Assembly (NCBI RefSeq): GCF_029223185.1
Contig: NZ_JARHUG010000025.1
Span: 1-58,211 of the forward strand
DNA length: 58,211 nt
Source of the DNA: Aliiglaciecola sp. CAU 1673
GTDB lineage: Bacteria; Pseudomonadota; Gammaproteobacteria; Enterobacterales; Alteromonadaceae
Direction: 5' to 3'
The notes beneath the pieces were generated by a model. That model was not told where the DNA came from, searched no databases, and saw only the letters and a list, made by a program, of their open reading frames with translations. Of the stretch, positions 17,695-25,995 are shown one piece after another. The position numbers were made by a program, and so were the translations under genes. How positions within the stretch are numbered: position 1 is the first letter of the stretch; each line of letters starts with the position of its first letter.

Positions 17695-18909
17695 TTAGGT
17701 AGCCGTATCCGATGCCTGATCAAGCGCCCGAGCAGGGACTCCCTGGCCCCCCTTCGAACTCCATTTGATCACTAAGGCACCGAACACGGCGGAGAGGATT
17801 GAACCGGCCAGCACGCCCAGTTTGACGCTGGACATGTATTCAGAGCCGGCTGTTTCAAAAGCCAGAGAGCCGATAAACAAGCTCATGGTAAAGCCGATAC
17901 CACACAAGATGCTGACCGCGTACATCTGTCGCCAGTTAACACCTTCGGGCAGCTTGGCCAGGCCGACTTTCACCGCCAGGTAGCAGGCACCGAAAATACC
18001 CACTTGCTTGCCGACAAACAGGCCGGCCATGATGCCGGTGATAACCGTTATATGCAGGGCATTCAAATCCATGCCCAGCAGCGAAACGCCAGCATTGGCA
18101 AAGGCAAATACGGGCAAAATAAAGAGCGCAACCCAGGGTTGTAGCTTGTGCTCCAGGTGGTGCAACATCTCATGGCCGTCTTCGTCTTTGCCACGCAATG
18201 GAATAAACCAAGCGGCGGCAAAGCCGGCCAGGGTAGCGTGTACACCCGATTTCAATACGGCCGCCCAAATCACCAGGCCCACCAGTAAATACGCACCGTA
18301 AGAGCTGACGCCCAAACGGTTAAAGATAAAGAGCACCACCATGCCGGTCAGCCCGATAATCAGGGAGAGTTCGGCCAGTTCCCCAGAATAGAACAAGGCG
18401 ATAATGATAATGGCGCCGATATCATCGAAGATGGCGACCGATAGCAAAAACAGCTTCAGGGTAATAGGCAAGGTGCGCCCGAACAGGCTGAATACGCCAA
18501 GGGCAAAGGCAATATCGGTGGCAGCAGGAATGGCCCAACCATTGACCGCTACGGCTTTTTCATAGTTAAAAAACGCGTAGATCAGTGCAGGTAAAGCGAT
18601 ACCTGCCACGGCAGCGATACCGGGAAGCATGATCTGATCTCTTGAGGCCAGATGACCGTCGAAGATTTCCCGTTTGACCTCAAGACCGATCATAAAGAAA
18701 AACACGGCCATCAAACCGTCGTTTATCCACAGCAGCAGGGGTTTATCGATAGCAAAGCCACCGATGCTTACCGCAATGGGTAGGTCCAGCAATGCCTGAT
18801 AGCTCGCCGCCAGCGGGCTGTTGGCAATCACCATGGCAACTAAAGCGGCGATAACCAGTAACACGCCACCTAATGTGCCTTGCTGAACCATTTGTCGTAA
18901 TTCGGACAT
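17695..18909 (-). CDS. nhaA: NhaA Na+/H+ antiporter
   Basis: 404 residues with the NhaA fold. Asp132 (TDIAFALG) and Asp162-Asp163 (FDDIGAI) correspond to the Asp133 and Asp163-Asp164 ion-binding residues of E. coli NhaA, and WAIPAATDIAF marks the unwound TM4. It exchanges sodium for protons at alkaline pH. The start at 18909 has GGGGAG five bases upstream; a longer frame to 18960 is unlikely. It is divergent from nhaR across a 98-bp region with a near-perfect dyad, unlike the nhaAR operon of E. coli. Confidence 0.95.
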   Translation of the reverse strand: MSELRQMVQQGTLGGVLLVIAALVAMVIANSPLAASYQALLDLPIAVSIGGFAIDKPLLLWINDGLMAVFFFMIGLEVKREIFDGHLASRDQIMLPGIAAVAGIALPALIYAFFNYEKAVAVNGWAIPAATDIAFALGVFSLFGRTLPITLKLFLLSVAIFDDIGAIIIIALFYSGELAELSLIIGLTGMVVLFIFNRLGVSSYGAYLLVGLVIWAAVLKSGVHATLAGFAAAWFIPLRGKDEDGHEMLHHLEHKLQPWVALFILPVFAFANAGVSLLGMDLNALHITVITGIMAGLFVGKQVGIFGACYLAVKVGLAKLPEGVNWRQMYAVSILCGIGFTMSLFIGSLAFETAGSEYMSSVKLGVLAGSILSAVFGALVIKWSSKGGQGVPARALDQASDTAT

Positions 18910-18963
18910 AAATCTCCCCGTATTATCCAAACAAGAGTTATAGAGTAGTTTGATAAACAAAAA

Positions 18964-18983
18964 TATTCGAATATATTTGAATA
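18964..18983. promoter_or_regulatory. Candidate NhaR operator in the nhaA-nhaR intergenic region
   Basis: A 20-bp dyad, TATTCGAATATATTTGAATA, has one mismatched pair (G/T). It lies between the divergent nhaA and nhaR starts, 25 bp from nhaR. The TTC-N10-GAA symmetry fits a LysR-type site and could serve autorepression plus nhaA activation. Confidence 0.5.
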
Positions 18984-19007
18984 ATCATCAGTTTATTCCT
19001 GATTAAA

Positions 19008-19904
19008 ATGCAGCTTAACTATCACCATCTCTACTATTTTTACGTTACCGCACGTGAGGGGACCATTGCCAGGGCCGCGCAGGTGCTAAATGTCACCCCG
19101 CAAACCGTCAGTGGACAACTGGCTACCTTCGAGCATCAGCTCGGCGGATTACTGTTCGAGCGTCGCGGAAAGCGGCTGGTACTCAATAGCCGTGGTAAAA
19201 CCGCTTTTCAATATGCTGAAGATATTTTCTCCCTGGGGGAGGAGCTGCAAGGCCAACTGCGCTTAAAAAGTCCCGGTACCCTCAATCGTTATACGTTGGC
19301 GGTAACTGACGTGATCCCCAAGGTCCTGGCCTATGACTTGGTGAAACCTCTGGTGTCAGCGCTGGACAGCACCCGCCTGATTTATCGGGAAGGGGAATTA
19401 GATAGTTTATTGGCCGAACTGGCCCTTAACCGAGTGGATTTGATTCTGGCCGACCGTCCTCTACCGCCAGGGGCAAATGTGAAGGCCTTTAGTCACTTTT
19501 TAGGGGAAAGTCCGCTGTGTTTCTTTGCAAGGCCAAGTGATGACTTTACTTGCACTGACTTTCCAGAATGTCTGGAGGGAGCGCCGCTGTTGCTATCCGG
19601 TGACAAATCCACAATGCGCGTAAATATACTTGCCTACCTGGAATCAGTAAAAGTACGTCCCAAAGTCATCGCCGAGTTTGACGACAGCGCGGTACTGAAA
19701 CTCTTTGGTCAACAAGGCTATGGGGTGTTTTGTGCACCAGCCTGCATTGCCGAGCACTTGTGTGAGCAGTATCAGGTTATGCGTATTGGCACCGCCGGCA
19801 AAATTACTGAGCGCTATTACCTGATTACGCCTGAGCGACAAATCCAAAGCCCTCATACACAAAAGATTGTCAGTGCCGCTGAGCGTTTTTTCAATCATAG
19901 CTAG
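19008..19904 (+). CDS. nhaR: NhaR, LysR-type sodium-responsive regulator
   Basis: 298 residues. The HTH region (LNYHHLYYFYVTAREGTIARA, cut here for length) is characteristic of NhaR, followed by a LysR effector domain. NhaR activates nhaA in response to sodium. Here it is divergent from nhaA, not downstream of it. The ATG at 19008 has no strong ribosome site in front, consistent with low expression. Confidence 0.85.
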   Translation: MQLNYHHLYYFYVTAREGTIARAAQVLNVTPQTVSGQLATFEHQLGGLLFERRGKRLVLNSRGKTAFQYAEDIFSLGEELQGQLRLKSPGTLNRYTLAVTDVIPKVLAYDLVKPLVSALDSTRLIYREGELDSLLAELALNRVDLILADRPLPPGANVKAFSHFLGESPLCFFARPSDDFTCTDFPECLEGAPLLLSGDKSTMRVNILAYLESVKVRPKVIAEFDDSAVLKLFGQQGYGVFCAPACIAEHLCEQYQVMRIGTAGKITERYYLITPERQIQSPHTQKIVSAAERFFNHS

Positions 19905-20103
19905 TAAAGGATCATGAAAGCGAGCTCATCGCCCCTTTTTTGGTGATCAGTTAAATATCCTGCTTCCGAAAAAACCAAAGATAGCGGAAAATAGCGCCCC
20001 AATTAGCCGGTGTGACGCAAATGTCGCTTTCTGTATTGCCGGACACCCAGTTCCATATCCAAATGTAATAGACAGTTTTTGAATCAAGTATCAGGACACG
20101 ACC

Positions 20104-20676
20104 ATGCCAAAAGCCAGTGAAATTAAAAAGAACTCAACCATCGTCTTCGACGGCCACACCTGTATCGTGCGCGATATCGAGCGCTCTGTGCCCCAGGGCC
20201 GTGCGGGTGGCAGCATTTACCGTATGCGTATGTACGATGTGGTAACCGGGGCCAAGTTCGACGAAACTTTTAAAGACTCGGATATGCTGCCTTTGGCTGA
20301 TCTGGTGCGTCGTAAGGCTACTTTCTCTTATGTGGACGGTGACCAGTATGTGTTTATGGACAAGGAAGACTACAGCCAATACCTGATCAATAAAGAAGCC
20401 ATTGCCGAAGAAGCGCTGTTTATTAACGAAGAAACTGATGGTATCCAGGTATTGATCGTTAGCGATGTACCGGTGGCTATCGAATTGCCCATGAGCGTTG
20501 AGCTGCAAATCGTTGAAACCGATCCTTCCATAAAAGGTGCGTCTGCCACCTCTCGCACTAAGCCAGCCAAGTTAACCACTGGTCTGGTAGTGCAGGTGCC
20601 CGAATATATCGCAACCGGCGAGTGGATCCGCATCAATACCGAAGAGCGTCGTTTCCAGGGCCGCGCGGACAGATAA
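20104..20676 (+). CDS. efpL: Elongation factor P-like protein EfpL (YeiP)
   Basis: 190 residues with the three-barrel EF-P architecture. EfpL-type blocks are [17 protein letters not shown] near 75-95 and [18 protein letters not shown] near 160-178. EfpL relieves ribosome stalling at polyproline and some other motifs and uses an unmodified arginine loop: SVPQGRAGG here sits where E. coli has SPTARGAAT, so the loop is shifted by a residue or so. An AGGACACGACC leader gives a good ribosome site. Followed by a strong terminator. Confidence 0.92.
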   Translation: MPKASEIKKNSTIVFDGHTCIVRDIERSVPQGRAGGSIYRMRMYDVVTGAKFDETFKDSDMLPLADLVRRKATFSYVDGDQYVFMDKEDYSQYLINKEAIAEEALFINEETDGIQVLIVSDVPVAIELPMSVELQIVETDPSIKGASATSRTKPAKLTTGLVVQVPEYIATGEWIRINTEERRFQGRADR

Positions 20677-20730
20677 GATCGCTGGAGAGCGCTGACAAAG
20701 TTAATCCTTTAGTCATTTATCGCTCACCAC

Positions 20731-20758
20731 ATTAAAAACCCCGGCATGCCGGGGTTTT
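20731..20758. terminator. Bidirectional terminator after efpL
   Basis: AAACCCCGG and CCGGGGTTTT arms around CATG, followed by TTTGTTTTT on the plus strand and by an A/T-rich flank on the minus strand. It can serve both efpL and the convergent XRE/membrane-protein operon. Confidence 0.85.
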
Positions 20759-20777
20759 GTTTTTATATAGCCAGCGG

Positions 20778-20975
20778 TTAGGTTGCCGGATCCTCAAAGA
20801 TAGCTTCAATAGGCAACCCAAACAGGCGCGAGAGCTTAAAGGCGAGCGGCAGGCTGGGGTCGAATTTGCCGGTTTCGATGGCATTGACGGTTTGCCTGGA
20901 TACCGAAAGTGCCTCAGCCAGATCGGCCTGCGTCCAGTTTCGCTCGGCACGCAGGACTTTCAGTCGGTTTTTCAA
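20778..20975 (-). CDS. XRE-family HTH regulator (YgzD-like)
   Basis: 65 residues that are almost entirely one HTH: MKNRLKVLRAERNWTQADLA then ALSVSRQTVNAIE and ending FEDPAT. I chose the TTG at 20975, which has AGGAGA six bases upstream and matches the usual MKNR start of this family; the ATG at 20999 is not needed. Its start overlaps the stop of the upstream membrane-protein gene by 4 bases. Such HTH plus small membrane protein pairs are common and poorly understood. Confidence 0.85.
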   Translation of the reverse strand: MKNRLKVLRAERNWTQADLAEALSVSRQTVNAIETGKFDPSLPLAFKLSRLFGLPIEAIFEDPAT

Positions 20976-21391
20976 CGGTATCTCCTGTTGCCCACCCATA
21001 CTGACAATAAAAACGTCAGCGACATCAGCAGAATCAGATGGGCAATATCCGGTTCGAAGGCAATAAGTTTGATGTCTTCCAAGGTGCCGTAGGCTGTGGC
21101 GGCAATCACCCCTATACCCAGGGTAAAGGACGATGCATCTAAAAAGATCTTTCGCTCAAGTTCATCCATGCGGTGAACATGTCTGACCATGGCGAGCACC
21201 ATCATAATGCCCAGCAACAGATTGAGTCCAAGGGCCATCAACGAGAATAATGCATCGAATTGCCACACTGCTTCCGGACCGAAGCTGAGCAGGGCTGTAG
21301 AAAGCACCCATAGCAATGTCCATAAACCGAGTTGTTTTACACTTCTCTTGTAGTCTTTTTGCCAATTGTCCGCTGATTTTTCCGAGCGCAT
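20972..21391 (-). CDS. Four-TM membrane protein paired with the XRE regulator
   Basis: 139 residues with four hydrophobic segments (about 20-40, 45-68, 85-105, 112-132) and a conserved-looking HRMDELERKIFLDA helix between TM2 and TM3. This layout is typical of membrane partners encoded with YgzD-like HTH proteins. It is translationally coupled to the HTH gene. Function unknown; a membrane sensor that controls the HTH protein is inference. Confidence 0.75.
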   Translation of the reverse strand: MRSEKSADNWQKDYKRSVKQLGLWTLLWVLSTALLSFGPEAVWQFDALFSLMALGLNLLLGIMMVLAMVRHVHRMDELERKIFLDASSFTLGIGVIAATAYGTLEDIKLIAFEPDIAHLILLMSLTFLLSVWVGNRRYR

Positions 21392-21506
21392 TTTTGTCCA
21401 CCTTGCTTGTCACTATGTCTAGTTTATTTTACATATCATAGTGGTACAGAGTGATGTGTCAAGTATGCTTGTCAAAAAGTAAAAATAATATGACTATAGA
21501 AACAAT

Positions 21507-21533
21507 AAACCCCGGCATTAACCGGGGTTTCAT
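21507..21533 (-). terminator. Terminator for the tautomerase/NTF2/GST operon
   Basis: AAACCCCGG and CCGGGGTTT arms around CATTAA. On the minus strand it follows the tautomerase stop at 21616 by about 80 bases and ends in TTTATTG. It has the same stem as the terminators at 20731 and 23874. Confidence 0.75.
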
Positions 21534-21615
21534 TACAAAAGAGGGATACTAGCTAATCTGTCGCCAACATCTTAGTCTCTCTGCTAGCGTAATTGGCATC
21601 GTTAACGCTTGTCTG

Positions 21616-21804
21616 TCATAGTTCGCTGACCGTTTGATAGCCGATTCCCCAATTGTCGGTGTTTACCTCTTCTATCAACACAAAGGTGGTGCTTGGGCTC
21701 TTATTCAGTACCTCTACAAGAAGTTGGGTGGTGCCGGCAATCAATTGGCGTTTTTGCTCAGGCGTTACGCCTTCATCTGTTACTTTAATATTTACGTAAG
21801 GCAT
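21616..21804 (-). CDS. 4-oxalocrotonate tautomerase-like protein
   Basis: 62 residues, the usual size of 4-OT enzymes, starting MPYVNIKVTDEGVTPEQK, so Pro1 is exposed after Met removal and can act as the catalytic base. It is last in a three-gene minus-strand operon with an NTF2-like protein and a glutathione S-transferase. The substrate is not evident. Confidence 0.88.
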   Translation of the reverse strand: MPYVNIKVTDEGVTPEQKRQLIAGTTQLLVEVLNKSPSTTFVLIEEVNTDNWGIGYQTVSEL

Positions 21805-21813
21805 GTTGTTCTC

Positions 21814-22200
21814 CTAATTCCTTGGCATATAAGGATTATCTGCATACTGTTTGGCCATGATCCGCCAGCGTCCTTCTTCCTTGAGTAAGCTCAGGAAGTC
21901 GATAAAGTGTTGTCCCAGCAGCGGACAGGCCACTTTGGCTATGGCCTGCATGCCGCATAGTTCAATAGACAACACCCGATAGGCGAAAGGGTCGCCAATC
22001 TGGGCCGGTACCGGCCGGTGGGCCACCAATTCCAGCCACTGTGCCTTGCTGCGACGTACGCCCGGTGCGTAAAGCCTGGCCTGGGGATCAAAGATCTTAT
22101 CCAACAAGGCAATATCGGCGCGGTGCAGACCGTCGAAGTACTGCATCAGCATTGCTTCAACGGCCTGTAAATCGCTGCTCAGTTCCATGGTGGAGATCAT
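21814..22200 (-). CDS. NTF2-like (SnoaL/DUF4440-type) protein
   Basis: 128 residues: the helix AVEAMLMQYFDGLHRADIA and the strands YRVLSIELCGMQAIAKVAC and LSLLKEEGRWRIMAKQY are typical of NTF2-like cone folds used as small enzymes or binding domains. The ATG at 22200 overlaps the GST stop (ATGA). A second ATG four codons later is possible. Product probably acts with the neighbouring GST and tautomerase on an electrophilic small molecule; that is inference. Confidence 0.75.
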   Translation of the reverse strand: MISTMELSSDLQAVEAMLMQYFDGLHRADIALLDKIFDPQARLYAPGVRRSKAQWLELVAHRPVPAQIGDPFAYRVLSIELCGMQAIAKVACPLLGQHFIDFLSLLKEEGRWRIMAKQYADNPYMPRN

Positions 22201-22796
22201 CCGGCCTGTTGTTCGGCTGCCAGGGAGGCTTGGTAACTGGCCCTGGCACTGACATGGTCGATCATGGCCTGAGCTTGGGGTCCAACAGCAATATCGACCG
22301 GGAAATACTGTCCCCAACTGGCATAGACGGCGAGTAGTATTTCGGCAGGAGAAAGGTGTTTTCCGTTTAAATACAGGCCGTCCAGTTTGTCCTCAACCAC
22401 TTGCCATAACTTGCCCACCTGTGCGGCGGCTTTGTCAAAGGCCTGTTGTTTTGCAGGACTATCTTCCAATGCGTTGTTAATAAAAAACAGTTTGCTATAG
22501 GCCGGGTGCATAGTCGCATTGGCAAAGAGCAGATGCTCAATGCTTTGGGTCCGCATCAGTCCTTCACCCGGCAACAGGTCATTAGGATGTTGATCCAGAA
22601 GGTGCAGGATAATGGCTGCGCCTTCGGTGAAGATCTTGTCTTTAGTGGCCAACACCGGCACGGCGCCGATGGGGTTAATGCTTGAAAAGTCCGCCACTTT
22701 GCTTTTGTTGACCAACTCAAAAGGCTGGTTGATTTCACGCAAAATAACCTGAGTCGCCAATGAACAAGCACCGGGTGAGAAGTAAAGTGTATACAT
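22197..22796 (-). CDS. Glutathione S-transferase
   Basis: 199 residues. The thioredoxin-like N-terminal domain opens MYTLYFSPGACSLATQVIL; a Ser/Cys pair at the usual beta-class position and the NPIGAVPVL cis-Pro loop at about 46-54 contact glutathione. The C-terminal helical domain follows from about 85. First gene of the operon, divergent from a LysR gene. Likely substrate class: electrophiles or a catabolic intermediate. Confidence 0.88.
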   Translation of the reverse strand: MYTLYFSPGACSLATQVILREINQPFELVNKSKVADFSSINPIGAVPVLATKDKIFTEGAAIILHLLDQHPNDLLPGEGLMRTQSIEHLLFANATMHPAYSKLFFINNALEDSPAKQQAFDKAAAQVGKLWQVVEDKLDGLYLNGKHLSPAEILLAVYASWGQYFPVDIAVGPQAQAMIDHVSARASYQASLAAEQQAG

Positions 22797-22891
22797 AAGG
22801 ATCTCCTGTTAAATGAATTTTCCCGCTTGCGAGGGAGTTCAATATAGGGGGATTAATTAGCTAGATATATGGCTACAATGTAGTAACTCTA

Positions 22892-22906
22892 TTTCCAAAT
22901 AGGAAA
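22892..22906. promoter_or_regulatory. Inverted repeat over the LysR ribosome binding site
   Basis: TTTCCAAATAGGAAA is a perfect 5-bp inverted repeat with a 5-base spacer. Its right arm contains the AGGA ribosome site of the GTG start at 22911. It may be an operator or a small RBS-covering hairpin. Confidence 0.35.
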
Positions 22907-22910
22907 CAAT

Positions 22911-23798
22911 GTGGACAAATTGCGGGCCATGCGGTGGTTTGTGCAAGTGGTCACCCAAGGCAGTTTCAGCAAGGTGGCAGAACAGACCGGTGTTAGTAAG
23001 TCTATGATCAGCAAGCAGATCAGCGCACTGGAAGAAAACCTAGGTGCCAGATTGTTGCAGCGCTCCACCCGTCGCCTGAAGTTGACACAAACCGGGCAGG
23101 ATTATCTGGCCCGCTGTCGTGATATTTTGGCGCAGTTGGATGAGGCAGAGGCCCAGGTGCAGACGTTGCAACAAACCCCCAAGGGACGCCTCAAGATCAA
23201 TGCGGCCATGGCATTAGGTCTGACAGCCTTGGCGCCGGCATTTGCCGAGTTTATGCGCCGCTATCCCCAAGTGGAATTGGATGTGCATCTTAGCGATGAG
23301 TCCTTGGATCTGCTGGAGCATAATTTCGACCTGGGGTTAAGAGTAGCGAGTTGCAGCTTCGATACCGGCTATGTTGGTAAAGTCATCGCTCACTTTGATT
23401 ACAGCATTTGTGCTTCTGCCGCTTATCTGGAGCAACATGGGCCGATTCGTACACCAGATGATTTACTGAATCATCAGTGTTTTGAATACAGCTACTTTCG
23501 CCACAAGAACATCTGGCCGGTGGGGGCTAACGGCGTGCCGATTTCAGGCAGGCTAAAAGCCAACAATTCGGTATTTATACTGGATATGGTAAAGCAAGGA
23601 CTGGGCGTTGGATTTATTCCCCGTTTTATCAGCCATCAGGCCCTGCAATCCGGGGAGGTAGAGGAAGTGCTGGCCGAAGAGGATAAACCGCCGATGTCTC
23701 TCTACGCCCTTTACCCGGTGCGCCACTTTGCCCCGCCGAGACTGACCCTCTTTATCGAATTTTTGCAGCAGTGGTTTGCAGAGCACGGTTATGGATAA
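22911..23798 (+). CDS. LysR-type regulator divergent from the GST operon
   Basis: 295 residues: HTH (MRWFVQVVTQGSFSKVAEQT, then GVSKSMISKQISALE) and a CrgA-like effector domain. The GTG at 22911 is preceded by AGGA. Subgroup features (RRYPQVELDVHLSD, LGVGFIPRF) match regulators of oxidoreductase or GST genes, so control of the divergent GST operon is likely. Confidence 0.85.
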   Translation: MDKLRAMRWFVQVVTQGSFSKVAEQTGVSKSMISKQISALEENLGARLLQRSTRRLKLTQTGQDYLARCRDILAQLDEAEAQVQTLQQTPKGRLKINAAMALGLTALAPAFAEFMRRYPQVELDVHLSDESLDLLEHNFDLGLRVASCSFDTGYVGKVIAHFDYSICASAAYLEQHGPIRTPDDLLNHQCFEYSYFRHKNIWPVGANGVPISGRLKANNSVFILDMVKQGLGVGFIPRFISHQALQSGEVEEVLAEEDKPPMSLYALYPVRHFAPPRLTLFIEFLQQWFAEHGYG

Positions 23799-23871
23799 GG
23801 GCGATAGCGGATAGGAGTGCTGTCAGCCCTACTTTTTCAACTCCTATCCCTTTGTCGCTTCTCTTTGGTAA

Positions 23872-23903
23872 GCAAAACCCCGGCAATAGCCGGGGTTTTG
23901 TAT
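23872..23903. terminator. Bidirectional terminator between the LysR gene and lipA
   Basis: AAAACCCCGGC and GCCGGGGTTTT arms around a 4-base loop, followed by GTATTTC. It separates two convergent genes and can end both transcripts. Confidence 0.85.
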
Positions 23904-23937
23904 TTCTGAAGTTTGGGTTTTGCCATGACTTCTGAAC

Positions 23938-24924
23938 TTACTTCACCTCTTCACCAGCAGCCTGGCGATCGGCGTGGTAGCTGGAGCGCACCAGTGGGCC
24001 GCAGGCGGCGTGGCTGAAGCCAAGCTCGTAAGCGATATCGCGAAGAGCATCAAACTCTGTGGGATGCACATAGCGTTTTACCGGATAGTGATGACGGCTG
24101 GGTTGCAGGTACTGGCCCAGGGTCAGCATATCCACATCGTGCTCACGCAGATCTTTGAGTACCTCCGCCATTTCTTCCTTATTCTCGCCCATGCCCATCA
24201 TCAGACCGGACTTGGTCATCACATCGGGGTGCTGGGCTTTGAATTTCTTCAGCAGCTCCAGTGACCATTTGTAATTGGCGCCGGGGCGACATTCGCGATA
24301 CAGGCGCGGGATGGTTTCCAGATTGTGGTTAAACACATCGGGTACGCCATTTTTAAAGATTTCCAAAGCACGATCCATACGACCACGGAAATCCGGCACC
24401 AGTACTTCAATCTTGGTACTGGGGCTGTGCTTGCGGATGGCGTTGATACAATCCACAAAATGCTGGGCGCCACCGTCACGCAAATCATCTCTGTCCACCG
24501 AGGTGATCACCACATATTTCAGCTTCATTTCGGCGATGGTTTTAGCCAGCTTTTCAGGCTCTTCAGCGCTGGGTGGCAGGGGCTTACCATGAGCCACATC
24601 ACAGAAGGGGCAACGGCGGGTGCAGATATCACCCAGGATCATAAAGGTAGCGGTGCCGTGGTTAAAACACTCGGAGAGGTTGGGGCAACTGGCTTCTTCA
24701 CAGACCGAGTGCAGCTTGTTCTTGCGCAGGGTTTGCTTGATATGATCGATACGCTCGGTGCTCGACGGCAACTTGATCTTGATCCACTCAGGCTTACGCA
24801 GCATCTCTTCCCGTTTGGTGGGAATGATAGTCACCGGAATATGTCTGACCTTGTCTTCGTCACGCAGTTTGACACCGGCTTCCACACGAGCCTTGTTATC
24901 TGCTTCGGCGCTTGTATTACTCAT
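23938..24924 (-). CDS. lipA: Lipoyl synthase LipA
   Basis: 328 residues, radical-SAM enzyme that inserts two sulfurs into octanoyl groups on lipoyl domains. The auxiliary 4Fe-4S cluster motif [12 protein letters not shown] is near 75-86 and the radical-SAM motif CTRRCPFC near 101-108; the C-terminal RSSY serine ligand is also present. The ATG at 24924 lies inside the end of lipB (8-base overlap), so translation is coupled. An upstream in-frame extension lies within lipB and is not needed. Confidence 0.97.
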   Translation of the reverse strand: MSNTSAEADNKARVEAGVKLRDEDKVRHIPVTIIPTKREEMLRKPEWIKIKLPSSTERIDHIKQTLRKNKLHSVCEEASCPNLSECFNHGTATFMILGDICTRRCPFCDVAHGKPLPPSAEEPEKLAKTIAEMKLKYVVITSVDRDDLRDGGAQHFVDCINAIRKHSPSTKIEVLVPDFRGRMDRALEIFKNGVPDVFNHNLETIPRLYRECRPGANYKWSLELLKKFKAQHPDVMTKSGLMMGMGENKEEMAEVLKDLREHDVDMLTLGQYLQPSRHHYPVKRYVHPTEFDALRDIAYELGFSHAACGPLVRSSYHADRQAAGEEVK

Positions 24925-25576
24925 CAAAACCTTCTTTAAATTCGGGTTGTTCCAGCCCAAGTTGCTGGCAGAATGCGGCAATCAGCAGGGGACCTGCCTG
25001 TTCCAGGCTATTCGGGCCACCCAATTGCGCAGAGTGTACCATTTCCAAGCCAGCGTAGCCGCAGGGATTAATGCGCTGAAAGGGTCCAAGATCCATATTT
25101 ATATTCAGCGCTAGCCCATGAAAGGAGCAGCCTTTACGTATGCGCAAACCCACTGAACAGATCTTTTTCTCATCCACATACACGCCTGGTGCATCGGCTT
25201 TGGCGTAGGCTTTGATAGCAAAGGGGGCAAGCATGCCGACCACAGCTTGTTCCAAGCCGGTGACTAAGTCACGCACACCGAGTTTGCGGCGTTTAAGGTT
25301 CAACAGCACATACAGCATTTGCTGACCGGGACCGTGATAGGTGACCTGTCCACCTCTGTCCACCTGTACCACCGGAATATCACCAGGGGCCAGAATATGC
25401 TCGGCTTTGCCGGCCTGGCCCTGGGTAAAGACCGGATTATGCTCAACCAGCCACAACTCATCGGCGCTTTGCTCATCGCGATTGTCGGTAAAATCCTGCA
25501 TGGCTTGCCAGATAGGCTGGTAATCCTGGCGACCTAACTGGCGAACGATAAGAAGCGGGGTACTGCTGCTATTCAA
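24917..25576 (-). CDS. lipB: Octanoyltransferase LipB
   Basis: 219 residues. It moves octanoyl from ACP to lipoyl domains. It contains [20 protein letters not shown] and the catalytic Cys/Lys pair ([24 protein letters not shown]). The start is a TTG directly after the ybeD stop codon; homologues begin at a similar point, and no ATG is available. Middle gene of ybeD-lipB-lipA. Confidence 0.96.
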   Translation of the reverse strand: MNSSSTPLLIVRQLGRQDYQPIWQAMQDFTDNRDEQSADELWLVEHNPVFTQGQAGKAEHILAPGDIPVVQVDRGGQVTYHGPGQQMLYVLLNLKRRKLGVRDLVTGLEQAVVGMLAPFAIKAYAKADAPGVYVDEKKICSVGLRIRKGCSFHGLALNINMDLGPFQRINPCGYAGLEMVHSAQLGGPNSLEQAGPLLIAAFCQQLGLEQPEFKEGFDE

Positions 25577-25840
25577 CTAGAGTACCACCCTCACCAGTTC
25601 CAGTTTACCCAGCTCAATATAAACAGATTCCATATGCTCTTTGCTGGTCACGCGCACGTCGATAGACACAGAATGGTAGTTACCCTTGGAACTGGGGCGT
25701 ACCTTGGGGCTGTAGTCATCGGGGGCAAGCAATTGCAAACAGCCTACAACATCCTCTGGCAGACGCTCATGGGCAATACCCAGCACCTTAAAGGTCTGGT
25801 AGCAGGGGAATTCCAGTAATTCGTCAAATCTGGTTTCCAT
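25577..25840 (-). CDS. ybeD: YbeD/DUF493 regulator-like protein
   Basis: 87 residues: METRFDELLEFPCYQTFKVLG and later YHSVSIDVRVTS mark the UPF0250/DUF493 family with an ACT-like fold. It is found next to lipB in most gammaproteobacteria and its biochemical role is unsettled. The ATG at 25840 has GGAG six bases upstream. It runs straight into lipB. Confidence 0.93.
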   Translation of the reverse strand: METRFDELLEFPCYQTFKVLGIAHERLPEDVVGCLQLLAPDDYSPKVRPSSKGNYHSVSIDVRVTSKEHMESVYIELGKLELVRVVL

Positions 25841-25995
25841 AGGGGACTCCACAACGCTGGGCCAGGATGGCCGCTAAAATGGCAATATGGCGACGCTGTC
25901 CGCAAGTTCAAGGGCGGACCAACATCGACATACAGGAATCGGCAGATTATAACGAATTTGCACAGGCTAGCACAGTCATCTGGGGGACCGATGGC

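Noticed and set aside
24325-24939. 204-codon frame opposite lipA
   Set aside because: Antisense shadow of a conserved gene; composition follows the lipA codon pattern.
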